From Bacillota bacterium (GTDB lineage: Bacteria; Bacillota; Bacilli; Paenibacillales; NBRC-103111): a DNA stretch of 64,000 nucleotides. The stretch is taken from assembly GCA_023386955.1 (NCBI GenBank), contig JAEWIS010000023.1:571907-635906 (forward strand). Direction: 5' to 3'. The position numbers and the translations under genes are program-made. The notes under the pieces are model-generated. The model was not told the origin of the DNA. It made no database searches and saw nothing but the letters and a program-made list of their open reading frames with translations. Numbering within the stretch: position 1 is the stretch's first letter; every line of letters begins with the position of its first letter. Positions 45,803 to 54,287 of the stretch are shown here, piece by piece.

Positions 45803-46564
45803 ATGAGTTTATTGTCACGGAAATACCCTTGGAGCAAATGGCAAAAGCATCTAGTGCTGGCCCGCGACCCTGCTCTACGGGAGTTTTTGCCTGACACTGC
45901 AGTCTTGAAGGAAGAGACTCTGCTTGATTTTTTAAACCGCTATCCTGTTGTTTTCGTGAAGCCCAGCTGTGGCGGTGGAGGCAGAGGAGTGGTCAAAATA
46001 TCGGTTTTGGAGGAAGGGCAAACGGAAATCCAGACAACCGAAACCCGTACGGTTGCGGAACTCCCGCAGGTCTACCATACAGTCAAGGGATATCTCGGGC
46101 AGAAGGAATATATCGTGCAGCAGGGAGTTTCCCTGATCCGGATTGATGACAGGCCCATCGACTTCCGGACTTTATTGCTCAGGCCGGGCAAAACCTGGCG
46201 TTATATGGGCGTGATGGGGAAGCTGGCGGTCCGGGATCAAATTGTAACCAACCACTGCCGCGGGGGCAGCTCACTTACGTTTTCCGGAGCTATGAAGGAA
46301 AGCAAGGAATTGCAGGAGGAGGGCATTCAGGAGCTGGAGAAGAGGCTGGAGCAGCTTTCCCGGCAAATTGCCGCTTCCATGCAGAGGAGATTTCCCTTGG
46401 TCGCTGAATTGGGGCTGGATATCGGCATCGACGAGAACCTGAAGCTGTGGCTCATCGAAGCCAATACCCGCCCCCAATACAAGCTGTTCCGCGACCATGA
46501 GGATCCGATGCTTTATAACCGCATCGGCGCAATCATTAAGACGATCCGTCTGCCTCTTTCCTGA
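45803..46564 (+). CDS. YheC/YheD-family ATP-grasp protein
   Basis: A 253-residue protein of the YheC/YheD group, ATP-grasp-like proteins associated with endospore coats in Bacillus. Visible are 'YPVVFVKPSCGGGGRGVVKI' (ATP-grasp glycine loop), 'LIRIDDRPIDFRTLLLRPGK' and 'ELGLDIGIDENLKLWLIEAN' followed by 'TRPQYKLF' (metal ligands). The start is ATG 45803 with GGAGG. No ligase substrate is known. It ends 29 bp inside the convergent amidohydrolase gene, with no terminator between. Confidence 0.85.
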   Translation: MSLLSRKYPWSKWQKHLVLARDPALREFLPDTAVLKEETLLDFLNRYPVVFVKPSCGGGGRGVVKISVLEEGQTEIQTTETRTVAELPQVYHTVKGYLGQKEYIVQQGVSLIRIDDRPIDFRTLLLRPGKTWRYMGVMGKLAVRDQIVTNHCRGGSSLTFSGAMKESKELQEEGIQELEKRLEQLSRQIAASMQRRFPLVAELGLDIGIDENLKLWLIEANTRPQYKLFRDHEDPMLYNRIGAIIKTIRLPLS

Positions 46565-47723
46565 CGGAGGCCCGGAAGCTTTGGCGGATGCTGTCCGAGA
46601 GACCAGGAACCGTCAACACGTCATAGGCGGTGGCGGCCAGGGCTTTGGCACCGAACAGCATCCCTTCCAGGGCTCTGTCCTCCAAAGCAAGATCACGGAA
46701 TTCCACCGTATGCAGCAGGTGCTTCTCATCAATGACCTTCACATAAGGATGGATAGCAGGGCAGCGGCGGGAAACATTCCCTAAATCAAGGGAACCATGA
46801 TCCTTGCCTGTTTCGATTGCTCCGGGATCGATGCCTAATGCTGTGAGATTCCTGGTGTAGGTCTCAGACAGTTCTTTGTTGGTCAACAGTTCATCATACG
46901 AAAACTCATAATTGGTAACCTTGAGCTTGGCTCCTGTCTGGAGAGCGGCCCCTTCGGCGCACCGGATGACCTTGCGGACGGTTTCATCGGTATAGGGCCG
47001 GTTACCCGCCCGGACATAAAATTGGGCGACGGCATATTCGGGAATGATGTTTGCTGCCTTTCCGCCTTCCGTGATGATGCCATGGATACGGACATGACTC
47101 TCCAGCTGCTGGCGCAGCGCATTGATGGAGTTGAACAGCAGAAGAACGGCATCCAGTGCATTGATACCCTCGTAAGGATTAGCGGCAGCATGGGCGGTTT
47201 TGCCGAAATATTCGAATTGCACCGCATCCATGGCCAAGGAGGTGCCGGAATGCTCATAGGTGTGGTAAGGGTGAGCCATCAGCGCAGCATCCACATCATC
47301 GAACAACCCGGCCTTGGACATGGGCACCTTGGCCCCTTTGGTCTCCTCGGCGGGGGTACCGTACACCCGGATTTCCCCACCGGTTTCATCAATAACCGCT
47401 TTGAGCCCGGCGGCGGCCGCGATGGCCATGGTGCAGATCAGATGGTGGCCGCAGGCGTGGCCGATATCCGGCAGGGCATCGTATTCCGCCAGGAAGGCAA
47501 TCACAGGTCCCGGCTTCGGTGAGGTATACCGGGCGATAAAGGAGGTGGGGATATCCAGCACTCCGCGCTCCACATCAAACCCCAGCTCACCCAAAAGCGC
47601 AGTCAGCTTCTCCGCTGCCTGGAATTCCTCGTGACCCAGCTCCGGATGATTCCCGATAAATAAGGAGGTTTCCTTCAAAACGGGAGACATGCGGTCAATG
47701 GTGTCAAAAATGTGTTTCTTCAT
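46536..47723 (-). CDS. M20 family amidohydrolase (AbgB/aminoacylase-like)
   Basis: A 395-residue metallopeptidase-fold amidohydrolase. 'ALPDIGHACGHHLICTMAI' and 'GTPAEETKGAKVPM' are the metal and catalytic segments, with the dimerisation-domain 'FEYFGKTAHAAANPYEGINA'. The group includes p-aminobenzoyl-glutamate hydrolase and N-acyl amino acid hydrolases, so the substrate is a small N-acylated compound. ATG 47723 with AAGGAG 11 bases upstream; GTG 47735 is too close to that site. Its last residues overlap the opposing YheC/D gene. Confidence 0.9.
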   Translation of the reverse strand: MKKHIFDTIDRMSPVLKETSLFIGNHPELGHEEFQAAEKLTALLGELGFDVERGVLDIPTSFIARYTSPKPGPVIAFLAEYDALPDIGHACGHHLICTMAIAAAAGLKAVIDETGGEIRVYGTPAEETKGAKVPMSKAGLFDDVDAALMAHPYHTYEHSGTSLAMDAVQFEYFGKTAHAAANPYEGINALDAVLLLFNSINALRQQLESHVRIHGIITEGGKAANIIPEYAVAQFYVRAGNRPYTDETVRKVIRCAEGAALQTGAKLKVTNYEFSYDELLTNKELSETYTRNLTALGIDPGAIETGKDHGSLDLGNVSRRCPAIHPYVKVIDEKHLLHTVEFRDLALEDRALEGMLFGAKALAATAYDVLTVPGLSDSIRQSFRASVRKEADGSS

Positions 47724-47845
47724 AAACAAAATCACTCCTTAGTCCCCAAAAATGTTGAATCTTCCGGCGCTTGCGCTTGATTCTGGCTTATGTACCCCTT
47801 ATGCTATAAACGGATGATGTCATACTTTTGATCGGAAGGTGCAAT

Positions 47846-48286
47846 ATGAGCTTTTTGGAAAATATATGGGAGCATATACGGCGCGGCTCCATTCAGAATG
47901 CCCCGTATCCGGTGGCGCTGAACGTAAACCTCGCTTATACCGTCATGCTCCCGGACAAGGAAAATCACCTGTTCTGGCTGCCCTATGAGTACACGGGCCT
48001 ATGCTACCGCGACCATGGCACATATGTGAATATTCTGCCATACTATAAAGGCTTCATTCTTGAGAATGTTGAACTTTCTCACGGAACCGACCTGTACAAG
48101 CCCAGGACTGAAGAGGACTTCCTGAAGCAGCTGTACAAACTGTCCTGGGATCTGGAGCAGTCCATAGATGAGCTGGTCCGGCCTTATGACCTGTCGGCCT
48201 GTGCCGCGGACTACATTCTGAAGATGTACCATTTTATCGACTGGCTCCGGTATTACAATTCCGCTACAGACGGAAGGCTGAAATAA
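47846..48286 (+). CDS. Conserved-looking hypothetical protein
   Basis: A 146-residue soluble protein that I do not recognise. It is rich in Tyr, Leu and charged residues ('LFWLPYEYTGLCYRDHGTYV', 'LYKLSWDLEQSIDELVRPYD'), without signal peptide, TM helix or cysteine motif. ATG 47846 has GGAAGGTG upstream; the frame extends to 47828. Codon use is like the neighbours and there is no competing frame, so it is probably a real gene. Its stop lies eight bases from the opposing HAD gene. Confidence 0.7.
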   Translation: MSFLENIWEHIRRGSIQNAPYPVALNVNLAYTVMLPDKENHLFWLPYEYTGLCYRDHGTYVNILPYYKGFILENVELSHGTDLYKPRTEEDFLKQLYKLSWDLEQSIDELVRPYDLSACAADYILKMYHFIDWLRYYNSATDGRLK

Positions 48287-48294
48287 GCCACCAG

Positions 48295-49098
48295 TTAATT
48301 TTGGTCTTCCAGCACGAACTTTTCGATAACATGGCGTACGCCTTCGTCATTATTGCTCCGCGTCACATAGTCTGCCACCTGCTTTAATGAGTCAACAGCA
48401 TTTTCCATCGCCACACCCAACCCGGCTTGCTCCACCAGCTCATGATCGTTCCAGCTGTCGCCGATCCCGATGGTTTCCTCCTGCTTGATGCCGTAGTGCT
48501 CCGCCAAACGGGTCAACGCATGGCCCTTGGTTCCTTCCGGATGCATGATCTCCAGAAAGTGGGGTTTGGACTTGGTTATATGCGCCTTGTCGCCGACGGC
48601 CGCCTTCAGCTCCACCAGCACGCGGTCCAGAACCTCCGGTTCATCGATCATCAATAGCTTGGGGGCGGTTTTTTCGGCCAGCCGGTCGAAGTCAGGTTCG
48701 ATTTCATACGCAATATTGTTCAGCTTGGCGTAGCCTTTCAACCGTTCATTTTCTTCCTTGGCCAACAAGGTATCGTTGTGATAAGCCTGAAGATGAAGGC
48801 CGTTCTTCGCAGCGTACTCGAATACATAACGGACGACCTCGGGCGGAACGTTCCGCTCATAGATGACCGTTCCGTCGGAGGCATGCTTCACCAGGGCTCC
48901 CTGATAAGTAATCAGCGGCACCTCCAGCCCCAGCTTGGCGGCAATCTTGCGGGCGGAGGCGAACATCCGTCCTGTAGCAATGGTAAACACAGCGCCCCGC
49001 TCCATGGCGGCATAGATGGCGCTGCGGGTTCCTTCCGTAATATCCAATTGATCGTTCAATAAAGTATCATCTAAATCAACAGCAATCAGCTTGTACAT
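48295..49098 (-). CDS. Cof-type HAD-superfamily phosphatase
   Basis: A 267-residue HAD phosphatase, Cof/YxeH class. Motif I 'LIAVDLDDTLLND', motif II 'TIATGRMFASARKI', the type IIB cap in the middle, Lys in 'MHPEGTKGHALTRL', and motif IV 'TIGIGDSWNDHELVEQAG'. These act on sugar phosphates, FMN or similar; the substrate is not predictable. AAGGAG precedes ATG 49098. Confidence 0.93.
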   Translation of the reverse strand: MYKLIAVDLDDTLLNDQLDITEGTRSAIYAAMERGAVFTIATGRMFASARKIAAKLGLEVPLITYQGALVKHASDGTVIYERNVPPEVVRYVFEYAAKNGLHLQAYHNDTLLAKEENERLKGYAKLNNIAYEIEPDFDRLAEKTAPKLLMIDEPEVLDRVLVELKAAVGDKAHITKSKPHFLEIMHPEGTKGHALTRLAEHYGIKQEETIGIGDSWNDHELVEQAGLGVAMENAVDSLKQVADYVTRSNNDEGVRHVIEKFVLEDQN

Positions 49099-49253
49099 GG
49101 GAAAACACTCCTTAGCAGGTTTCTCTGACTCTCTGGTCTACCGATTCATTATAACGTAAACACAACTGTTCGTCAGCCTGCGAACGCCTTCATTGGCTTC
49201 GTTGCCATTGTGGCATGGACTGGCGAACGTTTGCCATCCTTGGAGGTTACATC

Positions 49254-50033
49254 ATGCACAATGTCAAAACATCCATTCGGTTTTTGGGTACGGGGGATTC
49301 CATGGGAGTGCCTCGGGTCTATTGCAGCTGTGGGGTTTGCAGTGAGGCTCGGACCACCGGCCATAATAGAAGATTGCGTTCCTCTATTCTGTTGCGGAGA
49401 GGGCCAGAGGAGCTGTTGGTGGACTGCGGTCCCGATTGGCGGGGGCAGATGGAGGCACGTGGCCAGCGGATGGTAGGCAATGTTCTGATCACCCATGCCC
49501 ACTTCGATCATATCGGAGGACTTCCGGAGCTGGCGGATTTATGCCGGTGGACAGACGTGCAGCCTGACCTGTATGCACCGCAAGAGGTGTTGGCCATCAT
49601 CAGACGCCAGTTCCCCTGGGTGGAGGGCAGGCTCCGTTTTGTGGAGGTGGAATCCGGGATGGAGATGTTAGGGTGGAGCGTTACTCCGTTTAGGGTCAAC
49701 CACGGTAAAAACGGCTATTCCTATGCCTATCGGTTCCAGCAGGGGGATATCGCCTGGGTGTATTGTCCCGACTCCATAGCATTAGGAGAGGCCGAGAAGC
49801 GGCATATGCAGGAGTTGCAGCTGCTGATTCTGGGCACCAGCTTTTATAAGGAAGAAGCGGAGTTCCATACCCGGTCGGTTTACGATATGGAAGAGGCCTG
49901 CGAGCTGGTGGCAGAGCTGGCGCCGGAGGAAACCTGGTTCACCCATATGTCTCATGATATTGATTTGAACAACCTGCCGGAGCTGCCGGAGGGAATCAGG
50001 CTTGCTTGGAGCGGCCTTGAGCTTTTCTTGTAG
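49254..50033 (+). CDS. Metallo-beta-lactamase-fold hydrolase, PhnP-like
   Basis: A 259-residue MBL-fold enzyme. 'FLGTGDSMGVPRVYCSCGVC' resembles the PhnP N-terminus with its zinc-binding cysteines, followed by the metal motif 'VLITHAHFDHIGGLPELADL' and 'WFTHMSHDIDLNNLPELPEG'. PhnP hydrolyses cyclic ribosyl phosphates in phosphonate degradation, but no phn genes are present, so a phosphodiesterase role is inference. ATG 49254 with GGAGG; the frame extends to 49215. Confidence 0.9.
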   Translation: MHNVKTSIRFLGTGDSMGVPRVYCSCGVCSEARTTGHNRRLRSSILLRRGPEELLVDCGPDWRGQMEARGQRMVGNVLITHAHFDHIGGLPELADLCRWTDVQPDLYAPQEVLAIIRRQFPWVEGRLRFVEVESGMEMLGWSVTPFRVNHGKNGYSYAYRFQQGDIAWVYCPDSIALGEAEKRHMQELQLLILGTSFYKEEAEFHTRSVYDMEEACELVAELAPEETWFTHMSHDIDLNNLPELPEGIRLAWSGLELFL

Positions 50034-50114
50034 GAAAAGAGGCTGCGTCTTACGTAAAGTTGAACCGGAAGAGTCGGTCTGCAGGTGCGGTTGACCCACC
50101 CGGTTACCCAAGCG

Positions 50115-50181
50115 GGACCCAGGATCCGTTAATTAGCGCTAAAACACTGCTTTTTTAGCTGGACGGACCCAGGATCCGTTA
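50115..50181. repeat. Direct repeat of 17 bp with 50-bp period
   Basis: GGACCCAGGATCCGTTA occurs at 50115-50131 and again at 50165-50181. The sequence between is partly AT-rich. It resembles a small dispersed intergenic element rather than a regulatory site. Confidence 0.75.
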
Positions 50182-50310
50182 TACACCGGAAAAAAGCCAG
50201 TTGGGACGGGATGGCGGGGAAATAACGTACCGTGTGTCCGCGAAATCATCAGAAGTGCGTATTTTCGCAAAATAACGGCTCCTCAGTCCGAATAACATCG
50301 GCGCCTAAAG

Positions 50311-50336
50311 GAACTCCAATCTGGAGTTCTTTTTTG
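50311..50336 (+). terminator. Terminator in the PFOR upstream region
   Basis: Perfect 8-bp stem (50311-50318 with 50322-50329), 3-base loop, T-run. It isolates PFOR from the MBL gene. Confidence 0.88.
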
Positions 50337-50401
50337 TTATCCGGAAAAACGAAATTATGAATTTGTGTCTAGTTTATGTCCGAAAATGAATGCGTTATCA
50401 T

Positions 50402-50457
50402 TGAGAATCATTATCCGGATTCATAAAGTATTCAATTATAACTGAGAACGATTCTCT
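50402..50457. promoter_or_regulatory. Two Fur-like boxes upstream of PFOR
   Basis: TGAGAATCATTATCC (50402-50416) matches the 7-1-7 Fur consensus TGATAATNATTATCA with two mismatches. TGAGAACGATTCTCT (50443-50457) is a second, related inverted repeat. They lie 27 bp apart. Confidence 0.55.
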
Positions 50458-50522
50458 AAATCCATATATTTTTCACCAATATAACAGGTTTTTGGGGCAG
50501 TTCAACAGATTGTCAAATTTCT

Positions 50523-50538
50523 TGTGAAATGATTCACT
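50523..50538. promoter_or_regulatory. FNR/CRP-like palindrome upstream of PFOR
   Basis: TGTGA-AATGAT-TCACT, one mismatch from TGTGA-N6-TCACA. Its centre is about 30 bp before the start point predicted from TATAAT (50548-50553), overlapping the -35 position, so repression or a different start point is implied. Confidence 0.5.
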
Positions 50539-50547
50539 ATTGGATCT

Positions 50548-50553
50548 TATAAT
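50548..50553 (+). promoter_or_regulatory. Candidate -10 element of the PFOR operon
   Basis: Perfect TATAAT; the start would be near 50560, giving a leader of about 250 bases before the PFOR ATG. No consensus -35. Confidence 0.45.
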
Positions 50554-50811
50554 AGGAATTGAAAACAGGAATGTGGAAGATTTGTGTAGACTTTTTGTCG
50601 AAATGATGATGTTTTGACCGATGTTCAAGCCTCTCACCGCAAAAGGTTGTGTACTTAATGCCCTTATGAAAGCGGTATTACAGCTATGCGGAATAATGAA
50701 ACAGTGCATGCCGCAGCAACGCATTCCAATACCAGCGGACGGACGATCTCATCCAAGCTTTTTTTACATCCGGGTCTTGTCGGCTGTTATTAATAAATAG
50801 GAGGGAACCAG

Positions 50812-51822
50812 ATGTCTACCTTACCTAAGAAAAATGAGCTTGGATTTTTTGAGATCCGTCTCGAATCCATCGGCGGCCTTGGCGCCAACCTTGCAGGCAA
50901 GATGCTCGCCGAAGCCGGAGTACTGGGAATGGGCCTTAACGGCTCCAACTTTTCCTCGTACGGTTCCGAGAAGAAGGGTTCGCCCATCAAAACCTTCGTC
51001 CGTTTTACGGAACCGGAAGTGGAGATTCGCGACCATAGCCCCATTGAGGTGCCGCATGTTATCGGTATTTTCCATGAGGAGCTCTACAAAACCGTCAACG
51101 TCGTAAGCGGTCTGCCTGCCGACGGCATCGTGCTGGTGAACTCCACACGTGATTTTGACGAAGTTCGCAAGGATCTGAAGCTGGAATACGGCACACTGGC
51201 TGTTGTTGACGCCATGGGCATTGCCGTAGAAGAGAAGACCAAGGTCAATACGTCCATGCTGGGCGCCTTGTACCGGATTTGCGACTTCCTCGATCCGGAG
51301 GACATGCGCAATACCATCCGCAGTACGTTCGGCAAGAAGTACCCCCATCTGGTGGAGCCGAACATCCGCACCTTCGACCGCGGTTACAATGAAGTGAAGT
51401 TCAAGACCTATGAGGTTCCGGCAGATGCGGTAGGCAAAGCCTTCAAGCGGGCCGTCACCGTGTACGGTTATGAGTCCCAGCCCCTGGGCGGTGTGATTCT
51501 GGCTCAAGCCAATACTGTTTTGAAAGACATGAGCGGTTCCCGGCAAGGCTTTATCCCCGAGTTTAATGCCGAGAAGTGCATCAGCTGCGCCCAATGTGAT
51601 GTCGTGTGCGGCGACATGTGCTTCGTTTGGGAGGAAGAGCCCAACAAACGCGGTATTATGCAAATGGTTCTGAAGGGAATCGATTACCAATATTGCAAGG
51701 GCTGTCTGAAATGTGTGGATGCTTGCCCGACAGGTGCTCTGCAGGATCTCCGTGAAGAAGTAGGCTATGCCGAAGCGCACCGTGTGCCATCCCGTTTTAA
51801 TTTCGTACTGGGAGGAGCTTGA
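50812..51822 (+). CDS. Pyruvate:ferredoxin oxidoreductase, fused gamma-delta subunit
   Basis: A 336-residue protein combining the gamma domain ('ESIGGLGANLAGKMLAEAGV', 'GSPIKTFVRFTEPEVEIRDH') with a C-terminal delta-like ferredoxin domain carrying two [4Fe-4S] motifs, 'CISCAQCDVVCGDMC' and 'YCKGCLKCVDACPTGA'. The first motif ends without the usual CP. It works with the following alpha-beta chain in oxidative decarboxylation of pyruvate to acetyl-CoA with reduction of ferredoxin. GGAGGG precedes the ATG. The next gene starts three bases after the stop. Pyruvate is the probable substrate; another 2-oxoacid is possible. Confidence 0.92.
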   Translation: MSTLPKKNELGFFEIRLESIGGLGANLAGKMLAEAGVLGMGLNGSNFSSYGSEKKGSPIKTFVRFTEPEVEIRDHSPIEVPHVIGIFHEELYKTVNVVSGLPADGIVLVNSTRDFDEVRKDLKLEYGTLAVVDAMGIAVEEKTKVNTSMLGALYRICDFLDPEDMRNTIRSTFGKKYPHLVEPNIRTFDRGYNEVKFKTYEVPADAVGKAFKRAVTVYGYESQPLGGVILAQANTVLKDMSGSRQGFIPEFNAEKCISCAQCDVVCGDMCFVWEEEPNKRGIMQMVLKGIDYQYCKGCLKCVDACPTGALQDLREEVGYAEAHRVPSRFNFVLGGA

Positions 51823-51825
51823 GTA

Positions 51826-54114
51826 ATGGCTATTCTGGAGAATGAACTGAAGCATTCTGCCGCCGAGCAGATTACCACCTTTGAGTCCGGCAACGAAATG
51901 GCGGCCACTGCCGCCGCACAAATCAATTATCATATTATGGGATATTTCCCGATTACGCCTTCCACTGAAGTTGCCCAATATCTGGATCAAATGAAAACCC
52001 GCGGAGAGCATGACATCCAGCTCATCGCAGGTGACGGCGAGCATGGCGCAGCCGGTATCTGCTACGGCGCTGCTGTAGCCGGAGCACGGGTTCTGAACGC
52101 AACCAGCTCCCAAGGTCTTCTTTACATGCTGGAGCAGCTGCCGAACCAAGCCGGTACCCGCTTCCCCATGGTGCTGAACCTGGTGTGCCGTGCCGTCAGC
52201 GGACCGCTGGATATCCGCGGCGACCACTCCGACTTGTACTACACCCTGAACACAGGCTGGATCGTTCTGACTGCCTCCACACCTCAGGCTGTATACGATA
52301 TGAACATCATGGCGCTGCGCCTGGCTGAGCACTCCGAAGTCCGCCTGCCGGTAATTGTGGCTTATGACGGCTTCTTCACCTCTCACCAAAAGAAAAAGGT
52401 CAGTCTCTTCAAGGACCGCAAGGTGGTTCAGGCTTATGTAGGGGAACGCCCAACTCAATTCGCTGATGTAAGCGATCCGCGCAACCCGGTTTCCATCGGC
52501 GCGCATATGAACGGCGACGACCTCATTAATAACCACTTCCAGCAATCCGAAGCACTATATAAGGCTGGCGAGGTATACGAACAGCTGCAAACCGAATATG
52601 CCGCATTATCCGGCCGCGAGTATCCGACTCTTGACATGTACGGTATGGAGGATGCCGAGGTGGCATTGTTCCTGCTCAATTCCGCCGGCGAAGCTGCCAA
52701 GGATGTAGTGGATAAACTTCGTGCCCAAGGCATCAAGGCAGGGGTAATTCGTCCCAACATCATCCGTCCGTTCCCGGCTGAGCAGCTCCGCAAGGCTTTG
52801 AAGAATGTGAAGGCCCTCCTGGTTGGCGAACGCGCTGACTCTTATGGAGCTCAAGGCGGCAATATGACTCACGAGGTCCGTTCCGCCTTGCAAATTGACC
52901 CCGACAACAAGACCATCATCCTGAGCCGGGTTTTCGGCCTGGGCGGCAAGGACTTCTATGGTGAGGATGCAGAAGAATTCTTCAAGCTTGCCATCGACGC
53001 CGCCAATAAAGGATATGCCGAGAAACCCTTCGATTATTTCGGTCATAACCCGGGTGTCAAAGGCCACGCTGCCGAGCAAATCGTCATCGAGCCTTTGCAC
53101 GGAGAGTCCTACAATACCGGCCTGATTTCGATTACGGTAGATGAAGCCACCGGTAAGGTGAAGGCTAAGGTTCCGCCTCTGCGCAGCCTGACCAAGAAGC
53201 CGAAGCGGTTTGCACCTGGACACGGTGCATGCCCCGGCTGCGGCGTACTGCCTGCATTGGAGCTGTTCTTCAAGGGCATCGAGGGCGATATCGTAGCCCT
53301 GTTCCAAACCGGTTGTGCCTATGTAGTGACCACATCGTATCCGTACACTTCCCATAAGCAATCCTTCGTGCACAATCTGTTCCAAAATGGCGGTGCTACC
53401 GTTGCCGGTATGGTGGAAGGCTTCCTGGAGCTGAAGCGCCGCGGCGAAGTGAACATCTCCGACGACATTACCTTTGTTATGGTGACCGGCGACGGCGGCA
53501 TGGACATCGGTATGGGCGCCGCCATCGGTGCAGCACTGCGGAATCACAAGATGATTATGCTGGAGTATGACAACGAAGGCTACATGAACACCGGCTCCCA
53601 ATTGTCCTATTCCACACCGCTGGGCCATATGACCTCCACCTCCGGTGTAGGCAAGGCGCAGAAGGGCAAGGGCTACCACCATAAGGATACTCCGCAGATC
53701 ATGGCCGCTTGTAACATTCCGTACGTCTTCACCGGCTCCGAGGCTTACCCGATGGACCTGATCCAGAAGGCTGCCAAGGCTCACTGGTACGCTCAGAATG
53801 TGGGCTGCGCCTACGGCAAGATTCTGATCACTTGCCCGCTGAACTGGAAGACAGAAGACCGCCTGGGACAAAAGATCGTCAAAACTGCAGTGGACTCCTG
53901 CTTCTTCCCGCTGTATGAGATCGAAAACGGCGTAACCAACATTACCTATGATCCCGAAGCCAAGGGAAGCAAGGTGCCGGTGTTGGAGTGGCTGAAGTCC
54001 ATGGGCAAGTCCAAGCATCTGGCCAAGGAAGAGGAATTGCTGGCCGAGTTCGAAACTGAAGTGGAGCGCAGATGGCAGCGCCTGAAGGCGAAGCACGAAA
54101 ATCCGCTCTTGTAA
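51826..54114 (+). CDS. Pyruvate:ferredoxin oxidoreductase, fused alpha-beta subunit
   Basis: A 762-residue protein. Residues 1-410 are the alpha part ('NEMAATAAAQINYHIMGYFP', 'ATSSQGLLYMLEQL', 'RIRPFPAEQ'-type 'IIRPFPAEQLRKALKNVKAL'); the remainder is the beta part with the thiamine-diphosphate motif 'GDGGMDIGMGAAIGAALRNH' and beta-subunit cysteines 'GHGACPGCGVLPAL' and 'TGCAYVV' that bind a [4Fe-4S] cluster. The fused alpha-beta plus fused gamma-delta layout differs from both the single-chain clostridial PFOR and the four-subunit archaeal type. A terminator follows at 54124, separating it from the hydrogenase. Confidence 0.92.
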   Translation: MAILENELKHSAAEQITTFESGNEMAATAAAQINYHIMGYFPITPSTEVAQYLDQMKTRGEHDIQLIAGDGEHGAAGICYGAAVAGARVLNATSSQGLLYMLEQLPNQAGTRFPMVLNLVCRAVSGPLDIRGDHSDLYYTLNTGWIVLTASTPQAVYDMNIMALRLAEHSEVRLPVIVAYDGFFTSHQKKKVSLFKDRKVVQAYVGERPTQFADVSDPRNPVSIGAHMNGDDLINNHFQQSEALYKAGEVYEQLQTEYAALSGREYPTLDMYGMEDAEVALFLLNSAGEAAKDVVDKLRAQGIKAGVIRPNIIRPFPAEQLRKALKNVKALLVGERADSYGAQGGNMTHEVRSALQIDPDNKTIILSRVFGLGGKDFYGEDAEEFFKLAIDAANKGYAEKPFDYFGHNPGVKGHAAEQIVIEPLHGESYNTGLISITVDEATGKVKAKVPPLRSLTKKPKRFAPGHGACPGCGVLPALELFFKGIEGDIVALFQTGCAYVVTTSYPYTSHKQSFVHNLFQNGGATVAGMVEGFLELKRRGEVNISDDITFVMVTGDGGMDIGMGAAIGAALRNHKMIMLEYDNEGYMNTGSQLSYSTPLGHMTSTSGVGKAQKGKGYHHKDTPQIMAACNIPYVFTGSEAYPMDLIQKAAKAHWYAQNVGCAYGKILITCPLNWKTEDRLGQKIVKTAVDSCFFPLYEIENGVTNITYDPEAKGSKVPVLEWLKSMGKSKHLAKEEELLAEFETEVERRWQRLKAKHENPLL

Positions 54115-54123
54115 AACAATTCC

Positions 54124-54178
54124 CCCCAACCAGGGACCGGCAGCAAGAGATTGCCGCGGCCGGCCCCTGTGGGGTTTT
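54124..54178 (+). terminator. Terminator after the PFOR genes
   Basis: Interrupted stem (CCCC, CAGGG and CCGGC at 54124-54141 with GCCGG, CCCTG and GGGG at 54159-54174), then TTTT. Confidence 0.8.
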
Positions 54179-54248
54179 CATTGCAACAGGCGGGAAGAGG
54201 GCCGCTTTACCACAGGCTTATCTATACGCTTACAATAACAAAACTAGG

Positions 54249-54270
54249 GTTGTCTTACTTAGAAGATAAC
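54249..54270. promoter_or_regulatory. Inverted repeat just before the hydrogenase operon
   Basis: GTTGTCTT (54249-54256) and AAGATAAC (54263-54270) around ACTTAG, one mismatch. It ends six bases before the AGGAGG of hydC. A candidate operator or a hairpin limiting translation. Confidence 0.5.
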
Positions 54271-54287
54271 ATTTAGGAGGATCGACT

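Larger units (their letters stand above)
50034..50811. other. Long gene-free region before PFOR
   Basis: About 780 bp. It holds a 17-bp direct repeat at exactly 50-bp spacing (50115 and 50165), a terminator at 50311, an AT-rich stretch with two Fur-like boxes (50402 and 50443), a FNR-like site at 50523, a TATAAT at 50548 and a long leader to the PFOR start. A 59-codon frame at 50621-50800 has no ribosome site and I do not count it as a gene. Confidence 0.6.

Noticed and set aside
50621..50800. A 59-codon open frame ending just before the PFOR ribosome site, possibly a leader peptide
   Set aside because: No ribosome binding site before its ATG, no recognisable composition, and in a promoter-distal leader; most likely chance.
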